Assembly: GCF_932294415.1 (NCBI RefSeq) | Contig: NC_065543.1 | Coordinates: 42,740,277 to 42,804,276 of the forward strand | Direction: 5' to 3' | Length of the DNA stretch: 64,000 nt | From: Quercus robur | Taxonomy: Eukaryota > Streptophyta > Magnoliopsida > Fagales > Fagaceae | Shown: piece by piece, positions 44,250 to 56,608 of the stretch | How the letters are laid out: each line of letters opens with the position of its first letter | Numbering within the stretch: position 1 is the first letter of the stretch | Notes under the pieces: model-generated | The model's input: the letters and a program-made list of their open reading frames with translations, nothing else | Databases searched by the model: none | Told to the model about the DNA's origin: nothing | Program-made: the position numbers and the translations under genes

Positions 44250-46101
44250 TAGACGTGGCAAAATGGGCGGTTCGGGTCGGGTCAATTGAGTTTGTGGGTC
44301 AATCGGGTCGCAAGTCGGGTTAGGTTGACTCATATTTTTCAAACAAGTTTTTTTTTTTTTTTTTTTTTTTTTTTGAAATAGATACAATCTGTCAATTGTT
44401 TATGAGTTCCTCAACTGTGATTAAATTCTCACTGGTGATATTGTTACCACTTACCAATTACCACTAAACACTAAATACCCAAATTTGGTGCAACTCTTGT
44501 TCCAGCTTTCTAGAAGTTAATCTTGGTATAATCTAAAGTAGAAAGAGAAAATGAAGGTAGCAAGTAAAAAATGACTAACTATAATGGAGTACAACTAGCT
44601 GATGTATACATCCAATTTAGTAATTTACCAACACGTATAGCATGCACATGCATTGTACACTAATATTAAAGAATTGGGATTTCCCTTGCTCCTCACTAAA
44701 GCCAAAGGATACTACGGTGCAGATGTGAACTCATTAAAAGCACAATTTGTGCGCTTAGTCTCTAGATCCTCCATTCATTCATCTTGATTTACGGCTGTAC
44801 AATTCATTGTCCTACACCAGTATATAGAAAAGCTACCTAGTAGTAGCTAGCAAGACCAGCTTATTCAGCTTTAAAGACCACCAAAATAGAATGGGTGTTA
44901 GAAGGGGAATCCTGCTAGTAAGCCAGAGTTTGCTTCTACATTCACACACATGATAAAAACTTGTAAACTTGTAAAAAGTATATGTTAAGTTTACATTACT
45001 AATAATATCATTCCCACAAAAAAAAAAAAAAAAAATACATGTCATGGACCATATCAAGTTATCGGCCTTTTTAAGTGCACATGTTCCTATTCCATTTAAA
45101 ATAATAGTAAAGTTAGATTACTTAGAAATATAAAATAAACAAAAAAAAAAGATTTAAAAATAAACATAACATATTAAGTAAAGAAGAATAAGTAAATATT
45201 TTAAAAGAATTACACCTCAATCTCAATCTCCTCAACGTTGGTAGTAAATTCAACACTGCAAATATTCATACTTGCAAATTGTAGCTCAAATTTCCTAATT
45301 TCGTCAGCATCTTCATCTACAATACAATATTTTAGTATAACTCAAGGTACCATGAAAGCAAATCAATAAAGAATTAAAATTGTATAATTATAAAAATTTG
45401 AAAGTGTAGAAGTAGAGGCGCTAAGACTGAAAAAGTGTGAAAATGGAAAAGAAGGGTAGAGGCGCAGTGCAAGAGACAAGAGTAGAGGAAGTGAGGAACT
45501 GACTCACGTCACGTTTGTGGCTGTGGTTGTCATGTTTCACTCTTTGTCTTTCATGTTTGTGAATTGTGCCTTTGGGCTTTGGCTTTGGACTACAGCTAAG
45601 CTAGTTAATGAATGAGATTTCTTTTTTCTTTTTTTTAATGGTTGTGCTGTGTTGTAACTTGTAGCTAGTAAGTCAGCTAGTCAATGAATGAGATTTTTTT
45701 TTTAATGGTTGGGTTGTGTTGTGTTGCCTTGTCTCATTCTCTCGTGTCATGTCTGTGGAGGTAATGGAGTTGAAGCATTATTGGTTGATGGTTGTGAAGC
45801 TCAAATAGTCAAATTTCATGTGAAGTTATTGTCTTGTCTTGTAATTTATTGACTATTGGTTCGGTTCTGGTGCTTTATGCTTTTATGCACCTAGTATGGA
45901 CGTAGTTTAAATATTTTTTTTGCGAATTTTTTTTTTGCCTGGTCGAGTCACGGGTTATTTAGGTTAGGTCAGGTTGACCCGTAACAAAATTGGGTCAGGT
46001 CACGGGTCAACCCATTTTTTGCTTCAGGTCAAAAAAATCGGATTCGGGTCAAGTATTTTTCAGGTCGGGTCGGAAAATTCTAACCCGTTTTGCCATGTAT
46101 A
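44250..46101. mobile_element. Non-autonomous hAT-like DNA transposon, 1.85 kb
   Basis: The ends TAGACGTGGCAAAATGGG and, from the right, TATACATGGCAAAACGGG match at 15 of 18 positions. A perfect 8-bp duplication ATAGTAAC flanks them (44242-44249 and 46102-46109). Subterminal clusters of GGGTC/GACCC lie at 44268-44325 and 45950-46075, the type of motif arrays bound by hAT transposases. No transposase frame is present. The TGGCAAAA[CT]GGG terminus is a widespread plant hAT signature. Confidence 0.85.
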
Positions 46102-46109
46102 ATAGTAAC

Positions 46110-47172
46110 AGACACGTATTTCACTACGAATATAATGTTAGCCGTATTGAATGTAGATTAAACTTTTAGTTTAAAAGTAAGCTACATACGTACGCATAAC
46201 TACCAACTACATTATATATATACACAAGGGCGGAACTAGAAATTTTTTATTGGAGCCAAGATTAAACTATTATTTTGAATCACCATTCAAGTAAAAACTC
46301 AAAACCCTATGAGAGCATTATATCTTTCCAAATCTTTTTGAGTATACAAAAATTTTCTATTTTGCAATACACATGTATAAAAAATGTTAAAAAAAAAAAA
46401 AAAAAAAAAGGACTCAGCATCAAGACCTTAAAGTGGCAATGTGGGCATTATGCCACAAGAGTAAAACATTTGCCATCAAATTTAGCTTCTCTTTAAAGAA
46501 TCGAATAACTAAACATACCAATATAACAACAAAAGTGTATTCATCAACAGATAATCAATTGCCTTTATAAATTAAAAAGAAAAAAATTAAAATCATAAGC
46601 CACAAGATAAATAAATAGAAATTGAACTGAAATATAAATAATAAAGATAAGCAAATTTTTGAAACTCTCAAGATTTTAAAACTATTTTCCCTGAACTTCA
46701 AGTAAGAAAACTCCTTATTAAGAAAAAGAAAGTAATTGAATAAGAACGTGACTATGAGACCATTAAATGGATGGAAGTCAATGAAGTGTGAGACTAGAAA
46801 TATTACACCAAATTGAGAGTCTTTTAGAATTGAGTGGTTCATGGCGAAGTAAAGTACTGGGAAATGGAAATTACTAGAAAATGAAAAATAAGCTAGTAAA
46901 AAAATATATATAAAAACAAAAAGGAAAAAGTATTAATTTGCTAATATCTGCGTGTTTGGGAAAGCAATTTGAGGTTGGAAAGGGCCATTGACCGGTGGGG
47001 CCATGCCGCGGGGGGGGGGGGGGGGGGCCAATCAATTTCCTTGAGGAGGCCAGCTCATTGAAGAAAAAGGCAAAAAAAGGACATTGAGTCACATTTTTAC
47101 CTAGATTTTACTTATAGTAAACTGCACACAAGCTTTAGACAAGTAGGACTTCTTGTGGTGTGCTAAGTATAT
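46110..47172. other. Intergenic, AT-rich
   Basis: A fragment near 46228 ('agggcggaactagaaatttt') resembles one end of another hAT-like repeat, but its other end was not found. An 18-G run lies at 47010-47027. No gene is seen. Confidence 0.5.
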
Positions 47173-47175
47173 TTA

Positions 47176-47315
47176 GGGCATGTTTGATACGTGTATTTAA
47201 ATAATAATTTTTAATTTTTTTAGAAATTAGTGTGGATGAAAAAATGTGTGAAAATGCGTGTAATATTATTTAAAAACTAAAAACATGTGTTTAAACACAT
47301 GTACCAAACAGCCCC
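47176..47315. mobile_element. Small Harbinger-type MITE (140 bp)
   Basis: The inverted ends are GGGCATGTTTGATACGTGT and, from the right, GGGGCTGTTTGGTACATGT. They are flanked by TTA on both sides (47173-47175 and 47316-47318). Confidence 0.7.
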
Positions 47316-47318
47316 TTA

Positions 47319-48168
47319 GAGTTTTGGTTTTGTGGGAGTACTTTTATGCCACTTTTATAATCACCCTATTTTCTTAGCAAAACTTTGTCTTAAACATGAC
47401 CCATGAACTTTGGCCTCAAATTGAACCATGAACCACGAAAATCTTTATCTTTTTATTGTGTGATTGCTTCTTTTATTTTCCATTCTCTATTTCTATTTTG
47501 TATAAACTCGTTATTGTTTACTAGATTGATAACAAATAAGTATTAAGGCTTCGTCTATCTCAACAAGGCATTAAAAAGAAAGATTTGAATTTAGAATTCT
47601 TAACTTAAAATGACTTCAATAAAGTATAAGGGGGGCAATTTTTTCCCCCTATTGATAAAATTTATGATTGTTAATTGGAATTTACATCAACATATGAAAT
47701 GGTTTTTAATAAGTGGCCAACATTAAAAGTTGAAATTCTACATCAAACAGCATAAATTTTAGCTGCTCTACGCATGAACTCAAAAAATTATTTGTGATTT
47801 CATTAAGGTTGTTGATTACTTAGAGTGGCCTTAATTTTCTGTTATTGCTATTACCTTACTTTCATTTTATTTTTCTAAACTCATTTTTATAAAAGAAAGT
47901 CGGCCGTGAACACATTGAAAATATTTTGTATGCACCTGCAATAATATTACTGCGGTCAAGATTGACAACCTTGAAATACATCAATAATTCCAAAACTCTC
48001 ATTTTCTGACAAGTAATACCGAAAGTGAAAGAAATGACTCTCCATTGAGAAGGAACTTAAACAATTGAAAAGCATGGTGAAATTTCAATGTCTATCCTCT
48101 CAGCTATATATATATCCTCTCAGCATATCTTATGCAACAATCAAACATATAACAAAACCAGCAAAAGG
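47319..48168 (+). promoter_or_regulatory. Upstream region of NPF copy 2
   Basis: From about 47535 it aligns with the upstream DNA of copy 1 (140-430 and 2545-2765) without the 2-kb insertions seen there. A TATA-like 'ctatatatatat' at 48102-48114 lies about 55 bp before the ATG, preceded by 'cctctcagc' and followed by a second 'cctctcagc'. If used, the 5' UTR would be short. Confidence 0.6.
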
Positions 48169-49813
48169 ATGGAGCAGGGAGATATGGAGAAGAATGACAA
48201 GGCCGCTACAACAGATGAGCCCCAGTTAAACTACAGAGGAATTAAAGCCATGCCATTTGTTATAGGTAAGAAAAGAAAAGAGAGAGAGAGAGAGGGACAG
48301 AGCATAATTCTAAAACATAAGTACGTTTTTTTTTTTTTCTTCTTCTTATGTTTCCTGACCAAAAATGCAGGCAATGAGACTTTTGAGAAGCTAGGGACCA
48401 TTGGCACCTCAACAAACCTATTGGTCTATCTCACTACCGTGTTCAACATGAACAGCATCACTGCTACACTTCTTATCAACATCTTCAATGGTACCACCAA
48501 CTTTGCTACCTTACTTGGAGCTTTCCTCTGTGATACTTACTTTGGTCGTTACAACACATTGGGTTTTGCCTCAGTCGCCTCTTTTTTGGTACTGCTATAG
48601 CACTATTATATATTCACAATCTTTCATATGAAATTTAAACATAGTTTTAGATGAGCATGTGTGTATGCTCCTTTAAGGAATTGAAAACAACCATAACAAA
48701 ACCGATGCCAAACTAAGTTGAGCATCAGAGTACTGAATTCGATTTTCCCATTTGATAAACCATTCAATACATATTGGACCTCCAACTGGATCCAAGTCTT
48801 AATAGTTTCACTTCACTAAACTATGTTTCCTGGATTTAATAATGTACAAACTGATATGTTATTTTAAATTTTGACGTGGCAGTAAATAAACCTTTATAAT
48901 TGTAATATCTAATATGAACCATGAAATTGAAGCAATTCAAATAGAGAATATCCATGTAAACTTTTCATTTATGACTGTCCATTTGATACGTTACATCTCT
49001 AATCTCTTTTTTTTTTTTTTTTTCTTCTTCTTCTTTAAAGGGGATGCTTGTACTGTGTTTAACAGCAGCGATTGCAAAACTGCATCCTCCCCACTGTGGA
49101 ACTAAAGAGATAGGGAATTGCCCTGGACCAACACCATGGCAAATGGCATTTCTATTAAGCAGCCTGGGACTACTTGTTGTTGGGGCTGGTGGCATTAGAC
49201 CGTGTAACTTGGCCTTTGGTGCTGACCAATTCAATCCCAACACTGAATCTGGAAAGAGGGGAATCAGCAGCTTCTTCAATTGGTACTACTTCACCTACAC
49301 GTTTGCCATGATGGTATCTTTAACATTCATTGTATACGTGCAATCCAATGTGAGCTGGGCCTGGGGGTTGGCGATTCCTACTTTCCTTATGCTCTTGTCA
49401 TGTGTACTCTTCTTTGTTGGTACACGAATTTATGTGATTCTAAAACCCGAGGGTAGTCCCTTGGCAAGCATAGTGCAGGTTATAGTGGCCGCAGTCAAGA
49501 AGAGGCAATTGAAGTTACCAGAGCAACCATGGCACTCCCTCTTTAAACATATTCCCACAAGTACCATCAACTCCAAGCTTCCTTACACCGATCAATTCAG
49601 GTAACAGAAACTGCTCATCTACTAAAGTAAATTTTATTCTTTAAAACTCTATACCTCTTGCCATTTTTTATGAGTGTCGTACCTTAAAAATTGATTATAT
49701 ATCACACGTGTAACAAAAATCATTGTTCCCACTCTGTTCCACTTCACATTCTATCAAGTGCAGATGCTAATTTCTTTATTCCATTTTAAATTTTGATTAC
49801 ATTATAAGAAAAC

Positions 49814-49860
<47 letters not shown>

Positions 49861-50950
49861 GAGAGTATTTCAAAAAGGAAAGCGAGAGAGAGACGTGTGG
49901 TACTGGTGTTTTGTGTTGATCAAGACTGTCCTACCTTTAGGATTAGGACACACTCAACATATTCCAATCACACAGGAACTCTTTTTTATTTACTTGACAT
50001 AGCCCACGAGATATGCATTAACTAACCAAAGCAATGATTTTCTCAGGTTTCTAGACAAAGCTGCAATCATAACCCCCGATGACGAAGTAAAATCTGACGG
50101 ATCAGCAGCCAATCCATGGAGACTTTGCAGTATGCAGCAAGTGGAACAAGTAAAATGCTTGATGAGAGTGATTCCCATATGGGTTGCAGCCAGTATATAC
50201 TATGTTGTCATAGTCCAACAACAAACATACGTAGTATTCCAAGCCCTCCAATTTGATAGACGCCTTGGCAATACCAATTTCACCATTCCTGCTGCCTCCT
50301 ACATTATCTTCACCATGCTTGCCCTCACTATCTGGATACCTGTTTATGACCGTATCATAATCCCAATACTAAGAAGGTTCACAGGCAAAGAAGATGGCAT
50401 CACAGTCCTGCAAAAGATGGGTGTTGGCATGGTTCTTGCTATTATGACCATGCTTGTGTCAGCACTTGTTGAAGAAAGGAGAAGAACTTTGGCTATAACT
50501 AAACCTGTGGGTATAGACCCAAGAAGAGGTGCAATCTCTTCCCTTTCTGGCATGTGGTTGATACCACAGCTATCACTAGTAGGACTTTCTGAAGCATTTA
50601 CTCTCGTTGGTGAAATTGAATTCTACTACAAGCAATTCCCAGAAAACATGAGAAGCATTGGCGGGTCTTTCTTATTTGTTGGTCTTGCTTTGTCCAGTTA
50701 CTTTAGTAGTTTCTTGGTGTCAGTGATTCACAGGACTACTTCTGGAGCTGCAACTGGGCAATGGTTGCCTGAAGATCTTAACAAGGGGAGATTGGATTAC
50801 TTCTATTACTTGATTGCTGCAATAGAGGTCGTAAATTTGGGTTACTTTATAATATGTGCAAAGTGGTACAAGTACAAAGGAAGCGACACCAGTGTTCATG
50901 AAGTTGACATGGGAAAAATGCAGTCCGAAAAAGAAAAACCTCTTGTTTGA
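48169..50950 (+). CDS. NPF copy 2: NRT1/PTR-family (NPF2-like) membrane transporter, four exons
   Basis: Exons 48169-48265, 48371-48588, 49041-49600 and 50047-50950 join to 1779 nt (592 residues, usual for the family). Introns begin GT and end AG. Start [10 protein letters not shown] was chosen because it follows the TATA-like run and gives the expected short N-terminus. GNETFEKLG (residues 33-41) holds the ExxE[K/R] proton-coupling motif of NPF/POT carriers. [17 protein letters not shown] begins near 153 and [12 protein letters not shown] near 484. About twelve hydrophobic helices are visible. By similarity it belongs to the NPF2 clade (nitrate, glucosinolate or other anion transport, often plasma membrane); the substrate cannot be read from sequence. 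It appears intact, unlike copy 1. Confidence 0.92.
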
Positions 50951-52084
50951 ATCGTTAAATATGAGGGAATAAAGAATAGTCCCCCCAAAAAATGGAAGTA
51001 GAAGAAGGAAAGTTAAACACCTAGAATAAAAAAATAAATTGTGTTCTCAAAAGGATTTTCGTGTTTATAGGATAAATATATCTTTATGAAATAGGGCATA
51101 GAAAAGGAAAGTTAACAGCAATCTGTTGTAGCTTGTCGGCGTTGCAATAATGCATGATTCAAAAGGAGGTGGATACTCATTCTTCATCAATTTCCTCCCA
51201 TTTGCACCGAAAAGAAGACTTCAACTTTCCATCATGTTAATTCAGAAGTGTTAGTTGTCAAAATTAATGACAGTTCACAATGTATTCCTTTCTGAGTTTC
51301 ATTCTGGTTTGTTGCTAATTTATGTCTAGGACTTATATGGAGAAAGTATCCTGCAGACAGGGGCAGAACTAAGTAGATAGTACGGGGGGGCGCATTACCC
51401 CTCTAAAAAATTTTAAAACAAGATTTTTAATAGGCAAAATGTGAGACACAAACTTAGTTTTGAAGACCTGGGCCCCAACCAAAAATTGGACCCCCTCACC
51501 TGTGACTTGTCCATGTCTCCTTCCCAATTAGACTCACGTTTTTAAAACTTTCTCCATCCCCCTCCCAAGTTCCAACAGTTCAGTAAGTGGTTAGTTTTGG
51601 TTTTTTAGCAATAGCTTTCTTTAGAAACTTCATCGCCTTTCTACAATTTTTTGCAGCTTCATTTTCCTTTCTAGCTCTAGCCACTAAAAAAAAATCTCAA
51701 ATCATCATCACGTGGTGCTCTATTCTTCCCACATTAGATTAAGCTCTCTTTGATATCTACCTTTGGCTACCAATGCCCTTTAAAAGAGACTGGAATAAAG
51801 ATGGTATTAGTAGCATAGTGTTCTCTAACATGATTAACAGGTAGGTCACCGTAGTATTCTTTTGAGGGGCACAAAACTCTCTCATTTTTAATTTCTATTT
51901 TCTTATCTTATGGTTTTTTTTTTTCTTTCCTTTAATTTATTTTAACCAATTGATAGGTTTTATTCACTATTTTGAATTCCATATTGGCTTCTACTCAAAT
52001 TTGTCTTTGTATTTGATACTTGGAAAAACAATTCTTGAATATTTGTTATACATGTCTATAGAAAATTAGAAAACTTTTGTATAC
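50951..52084. other. 3' flank of NPF copy 2 and intergenic DNA
   Basis: The 3' UTR is probably within the first 300 bp. A fragment at 51358 ('acaggggcagaactaag') resembles one terminus of a hAT-like repeat. No other gene is seen. Confidence 0.55.
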
Positions 52085-52087
52085 TCA

Positions 52088-52405
52088 GGATCCGTTTGGA
52101 TAGAACTTATTTTGCTAAAACTGAAAATTGAAAACACTGTAGCAAAATAATTTTTAAATGTGTGAATAGTACCGTGGGACCCATTTTTAATGAAAAAGTT
52201 GCTGAAAAATGGAATTTGTGGGTCCGTGAACAGTGCATCCGTGCACTGTTCACGGAAGAATAGTCAAAAGCTGCGGCTACTGTTCATGAACAATGCATGA
52301 ACAGTAGCCATAATTGCTCAAGTCCCACTGAAACACGGCTTGAAAAAAAAAAAAAAAGAAGTAAAACGCAAACACAAAACTCAAAACGTGTATCCAAACC
52401 CCACC
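52088..52405 (+). mobile_element. MITE copy M1 (Harbinger-type) with two hairpins
   Basis: The ends are GGATCCGTTTGGATA and, from the right, GGTGGGGTTTGGATA, with TCA outside both. Inside are two inverted repeats: CCGTGAACAGTGCA with TGCACTGTTCACGG (52224-52255), and GCTACTGTTCATG with CATGAACAGTAGC (52276-52308). The family recurs, in inverted orientation, at 53773-54017 and 55692-55949. Confidence 0.72.
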
Positions 52406-52703
52406 TCAATAGAGTTTAAATAAAGTTTTCATATAAAATAATTTTTTAGGCATATAACTTCTGTATATATACGAGTTATGACTTACCTTGGAATTAAAAA
52501 TTTATTACTAAAAATACTTATGCATTTAGAAATACATGCATACATAAATTTGTATGTAAGCATGCACGAATATGGTACTTCAAGTTTTCCTTAAATTAGA
52601 AACTAATAAGAAAGTTTAATCTCAGCCTCCCAAACAAAAATTCATGGTTCTACCACTACTCGCAGGCCAGGCATAGAAAGTCACACGTTTAACAAACTAA
52701 TAA
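52406..52703. other. Intergenic, AT-rich
   Basis: Nothing recognisable. Confidence 0.5.
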
Positions 52704-52711
52704 GGGATGTA

Positions 52712-53308
52712 CAGGGGCGGCTTGATGCATTTGGGGGCTTAAGGCGAAAATTGATCATCTTGTTTTAGATGCAAAATTACTACTAATAAACATGAACTAC
52801 GTAAAATTTTTTCTTTTTTTAGAAATTTTATAGATAGAAAAAATTTGACAAAATTTTTCATACTTGTTGATGTAGTAGATTGATAATGGTAAGTAAAACA
52901 GTGCTGTTAGTGGTAGATTTAGATGGGAACTAGTAAAAATTTGCTAACTAAACTCTTATTATTATTTTTTTTTTTTTAGAAGTGCAACATTCATAATATT
53001 TTTTACAACAAATCCTAGATTTTAAACTGCTTTTTGTTTTCTATTTGAAAATATCACTATAATTTTTTTTTGCCATCAACAATAAGCTGTAGCAACCTAC
53101 TACTTAGCATTAGTTGTAAAACTGTTGTGAAAAATATTATAGACGTTGCATTTTTCTCTATTTTTTTAATTTGTTTTTCATCTGGTAAAAAAAAAATTAT
53201 TTTATTTATTGATTATAAATAACCCTATTGGTTAAAATTTAAGGGCCTTTTTTTTTTACTTGGGGTTTTAGGCGATCGCATTTCTTGCTCCACTATTCAA
53301 CCGGCTTG
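52712..53308. mobile_element. Non-autonomous hAT-like element (597 bp)
   Basis: A perfect 8-bp duplication GGGATGTA (52704-52711 and 53309-53316) flanks ends CAGGGGCGGCTTGA and, from the right, CAAGCCGGTTGA. CAGGG[GC]CGG is a common plant hAT terminus. The interior is AT-rich without a transposase frame. Confidence 0.75.
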
Positions 53309-53316
53309 GGGATGTA

Positions 53317-53772
53317 CAACAACAAGAATGCCTTAATCTCAAATTTTTTGAGTTGGCTAGATATTCTCAACAATTTAGTTTGAGTCAGCCACATCTAATA
53401 TTTTCTCCATTATCATGAATAAACTTAGATTATATGACATTCAATAATTATCTTGTTATATACCCGTTAAAAAATAAAAATAAAAAAAAATAAAAAATAA
53501 AAAAAACTATGTGGATAACTTGATATGCATATTATACAATTCTTAGAAATCGAGCTTTAACCACACCTGGCACTGATCTTCATAAGTTTAAGCACTTACT
53601 GACTCATGACGTGGAAAAATGATCATATGCGTCAAGCATATATAAAACGCACCTCTCACAAGAATATGGGCCACATGCTGACGAGAGCTGCACTCCTTAT
53701 CTCCATGGGCTCACATGCCTATGAGAAGCGCATTCCATTTTTTCGGTGCACAAACTACTAGCTCCTTATTTA
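53317..53772. other. Intergenic, AT-rich
   Basis: No gene. An A/T-rich low-complexity stretch lies at 53468-53506. Confidence 0.5.
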
Positions 53773-54017
53773 GGTGGCATTTGGATCCGAATGTTTTGCA
53801 TTTTGCGTTTGTGTTTTCAGCATTTTTTTTTTTATTAGTTGTGAATGTTGACTTTCTACATAAACAGTACATTCGTATACTGTTTACGAAAATCACAAAC
53901 ATCACTTTTCAGCAATTTTTCATTAAAAATTAGTCTTACGGTACTATTCATACATTTAAAAATTATTTTGCTTCAATATTTTCAGTTTTCAATTTTCAGT
54001 TGTATCCAAACGGACCC
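53773..54017 (-). mobile_element. MITE copy M2 (same family as M1)
   Basis: The ends are GGTGGCATTTGGAT and, from the right, GGGTCCGTTTGGAT, with TTA on both sides. The right half reads as the reverse complement of the left half of M1 ('aaaattattttgct', 'cggtactattcat'). Confidence 0.7.
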
Positions 54018-54816
54018 TTACAGTGATTTATAGCTCCCGGAACGTTTGAATATGGTTTCCGACCTTCTAAAGAAATAAAATTATCCTTGTAAACGCGTAT
54101 TCAAAACAGACAGTCCACAATTCAGCAAAAAAACCAGACACAAAGTCCAAAAGTGTGTTAAAACCATGACGGCACGGCACTGGCTCAAATAATTGCAAAC
54201 AAACCCACAAAGATTACGAATCAAGCCATAAAGGTCCACATGATAGTGTTCACTACTGCAATCATGCTACAATTTGGTAGTTAGGATAACCTAGGCTAGC
54301 TACCAGTCGGATTTGGGACTCTGACTAATTGTTTAAAAAATATCCGATCATTGTGTCTCTCTAGATTTTCTTTCATTTTCTAGCCAACTTTAAGATAACA
54401 AGGGACGTTTCCACATATTTATGATTGGACACTCTTACATACTGTGTCCACAAGTTTATGCAAAATGTTCGTACTTCTAGCCAACTTTAAGATAACAATG
54501 GACGTTTTCACACATTTATGATTGGACACTCTTACATACTATGTCGACAAGTTCATGCAAAATGTTCGTATTTAAAATGATAATGTGTAGTACAATAACA
54601 AGTGTATCATAATCATTTCTTTAAATATCTGACTTATTTGTAAACCACTGACGTGTTATTATAAATAAACTTTAGTCATAAACTCCTATGATTTTGAAAT
54701 CAAATGTTTATTTCTTATTAATGGTCTTGTAGTTTAATTGACACATTTTAATATACAAAGTACTTGGAAGGAAAAGCGTTCGAGCGGCAAGATTATCAGT
54801 ATATTGTAACACTTGT

Positions 54817-54862
<46 letters not shown>

Positions 54863-55370
54863 CCCCGTTGGCATTGAAAGCAAGGGTTTGAGGCAAATAG
54901 GTACTACATAATATAATGGAAATGACCTAACTTTGTCTTTGCTCAACCGGGAGACACGTAACGCGGTTTGCCATCTTCCACAGACAATTAATATAATAAT
55001 AATAATGCTTTGTAGGGTTTTTTTTTCTTTCTTTCTTTCTTTCTTTTATGACTAATTAATTTGAAGAATTGACTCAAAAAAAAAATAATTTGAAGATGGT
55101 GGGTATTGACTATTGAGTATTGAGTAGTGAATAAAGTCGTTAGGTGTTAATTAAATCCTAAGTCAACCTCAGAAGAAGTACACGACTTCTAGAATATATT
55201 GAGCAATTATAAAGTCAAGAGCCAATTACCGTGTTGCAAACTTGCAGTTAAGTAATGAGTTTTACAAAGATCAAATTAATGGATTAATGCTTAATGTACT
55301 TGCAGCAATGCTATCCTATCTACTCAACCTCTTCATTTTATAATCTTTTGCACAATTTACTAATTAAAGC
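54018..55370. other. Intergenic, AT-rich, with simple repeats
   Basis: It contains the 100-bp tandem duplication at 54378-54577, a (TA)n at about 54827-54857, and (TTTC)n near 55026-55046. No gene is seen. Confidence 0.55.
54378..54577. repeat. Two tandem copies of a 100-bp unit
   Basis: Each copy starts 'ctagccaactttaagataac' and ends 'caaaatgttcgta'. The second copy differs at about nine positions. The unit is unrelated to the other repeats in the window. Confidence 0.85.
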
Positions 55371-56467
55371 CAATGTTATTAATTTCATTTCGGAACCCAT
55401 TCTGTTTTGTCCAATTGAACGGAATATTTCGGTACCGACTTATTTTGACATACCATTTCTAGGTGTTTCAAGTTCCTTAAAAAAATATAATATATATATT
55501 ATATAAAATAATGAATTTAATTTTTTTTAATCTTAAATAAAGTCGGATTAAAAAAAATTTTAATATTTTTAATTTTCTACAAATAAAATTCACATTTTGA
55601 ATAATTGTAAACAAATTAATAAATATATAGTGTATACTCTTTCACCTTAAAATCAAATGAAGTAAAGTTGATAAAAAATTTATGAGAATATGTGACTGTT
55701 TGGATCCGGTTGAAAAAGCCAACGCATATGCGTCCGGTGTTTTCCTTCTTTTTTTTTTTTTTTTGATGCACGCATTTCTGGGTAGGAGACAAAGTTACTG
55801 TTCACGCACTATTCATGAAACTCACAACCACTTTATTTATATAAAAAAAAATTTAAAAATAAGTCTCATAGCACTATTCACACATTTAAAAATTATTTTG
55901 CTACAATGTTTTCAGTTTTCAACAAAATAAGTTGTATCCAAACGAACCCTATGTTTTAACTTTTTACTTGTGGCATTATTGTAAATAAATAAGAATCTAG
56001 GATTAGTTTTTGAACTATGAAATTTCCTAGAAGTTTCCTTGCAATCTTCATTACTCCACACGTATTTTCCATTTTCACTTGCCATGTCCTTTCCATCTGA
56101 TCTCCTCCATTCTTCTTCTCCAGTCTCCATAAACTTCTCTGCTTTTTTTTTTTTTTTTGAATGCTTTCTATGGTTTTAACGTTTCCTCACACAATCAAGG
56201 CTGGACCCTAACACACTCAACAGGTAAGTGTTCTCTAACAAAGGAAATGTCAACAATAGAGAAGTGTGGTGGCTCAAAGAGACAATGTTGAAGCTGAACG
56301 AGAAACAGTGAAGCCCAAAACAGTGTAGATGAGGTGGAACGTAATTGGTCGGAATGACCCGAAATAGGCCGAAATCTTACCTGAGGTGGAACGTAAGTTA
56401 TTCTCATACCGACTTGCATACTAGTAAGAAATATTCCGGCCGTTCCAACACGGAATCAATAACATTG
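55371..56467. mobile_element. Possible TIR element around 1.1 kb, containing MITE M3
   Basis: The left end CAATGTTATTAATTTC and, from the right, CAATGTTATTGATTCC are similar, and both are followed inward by 'ggaac' and 'ggaatatttc' words. No clear target duplication was found, so ends and class are uncertain. M3 (55692-55949) lies inside. Confidence 0.4.
55692..55949 (-). mobile_element. MITE copy M3 (same family as M1)
   Basis: The ends are GTGACTGTTTGGAT and, from the right, GGGTTCGTTTGGAT, with TAT on both sides. It shares 'acatttaaaaattattttgc' with M2. Confidence 0.68.
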
Positions 56468-56608
56468 ATTAAAATGGTAATTTTGATTAGAGTATTATGA
56501 ACCATATACATGAAACACCACAAAGATATAGTATAACTTTTACAAAAGTCAATTCACTATTGCTGCCATTTTTCTTATACACCAATGATAACATATATAT
56601 ATATATAT

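Noticed and set aside
46275..47092. Short Phe/Lys-rich frames in AT-rich DNA around 46-47 kb
   Set aside because: Composition-driven frames over poly-A and poly-T tracts, without homologues in the duplicated region near copy 1.
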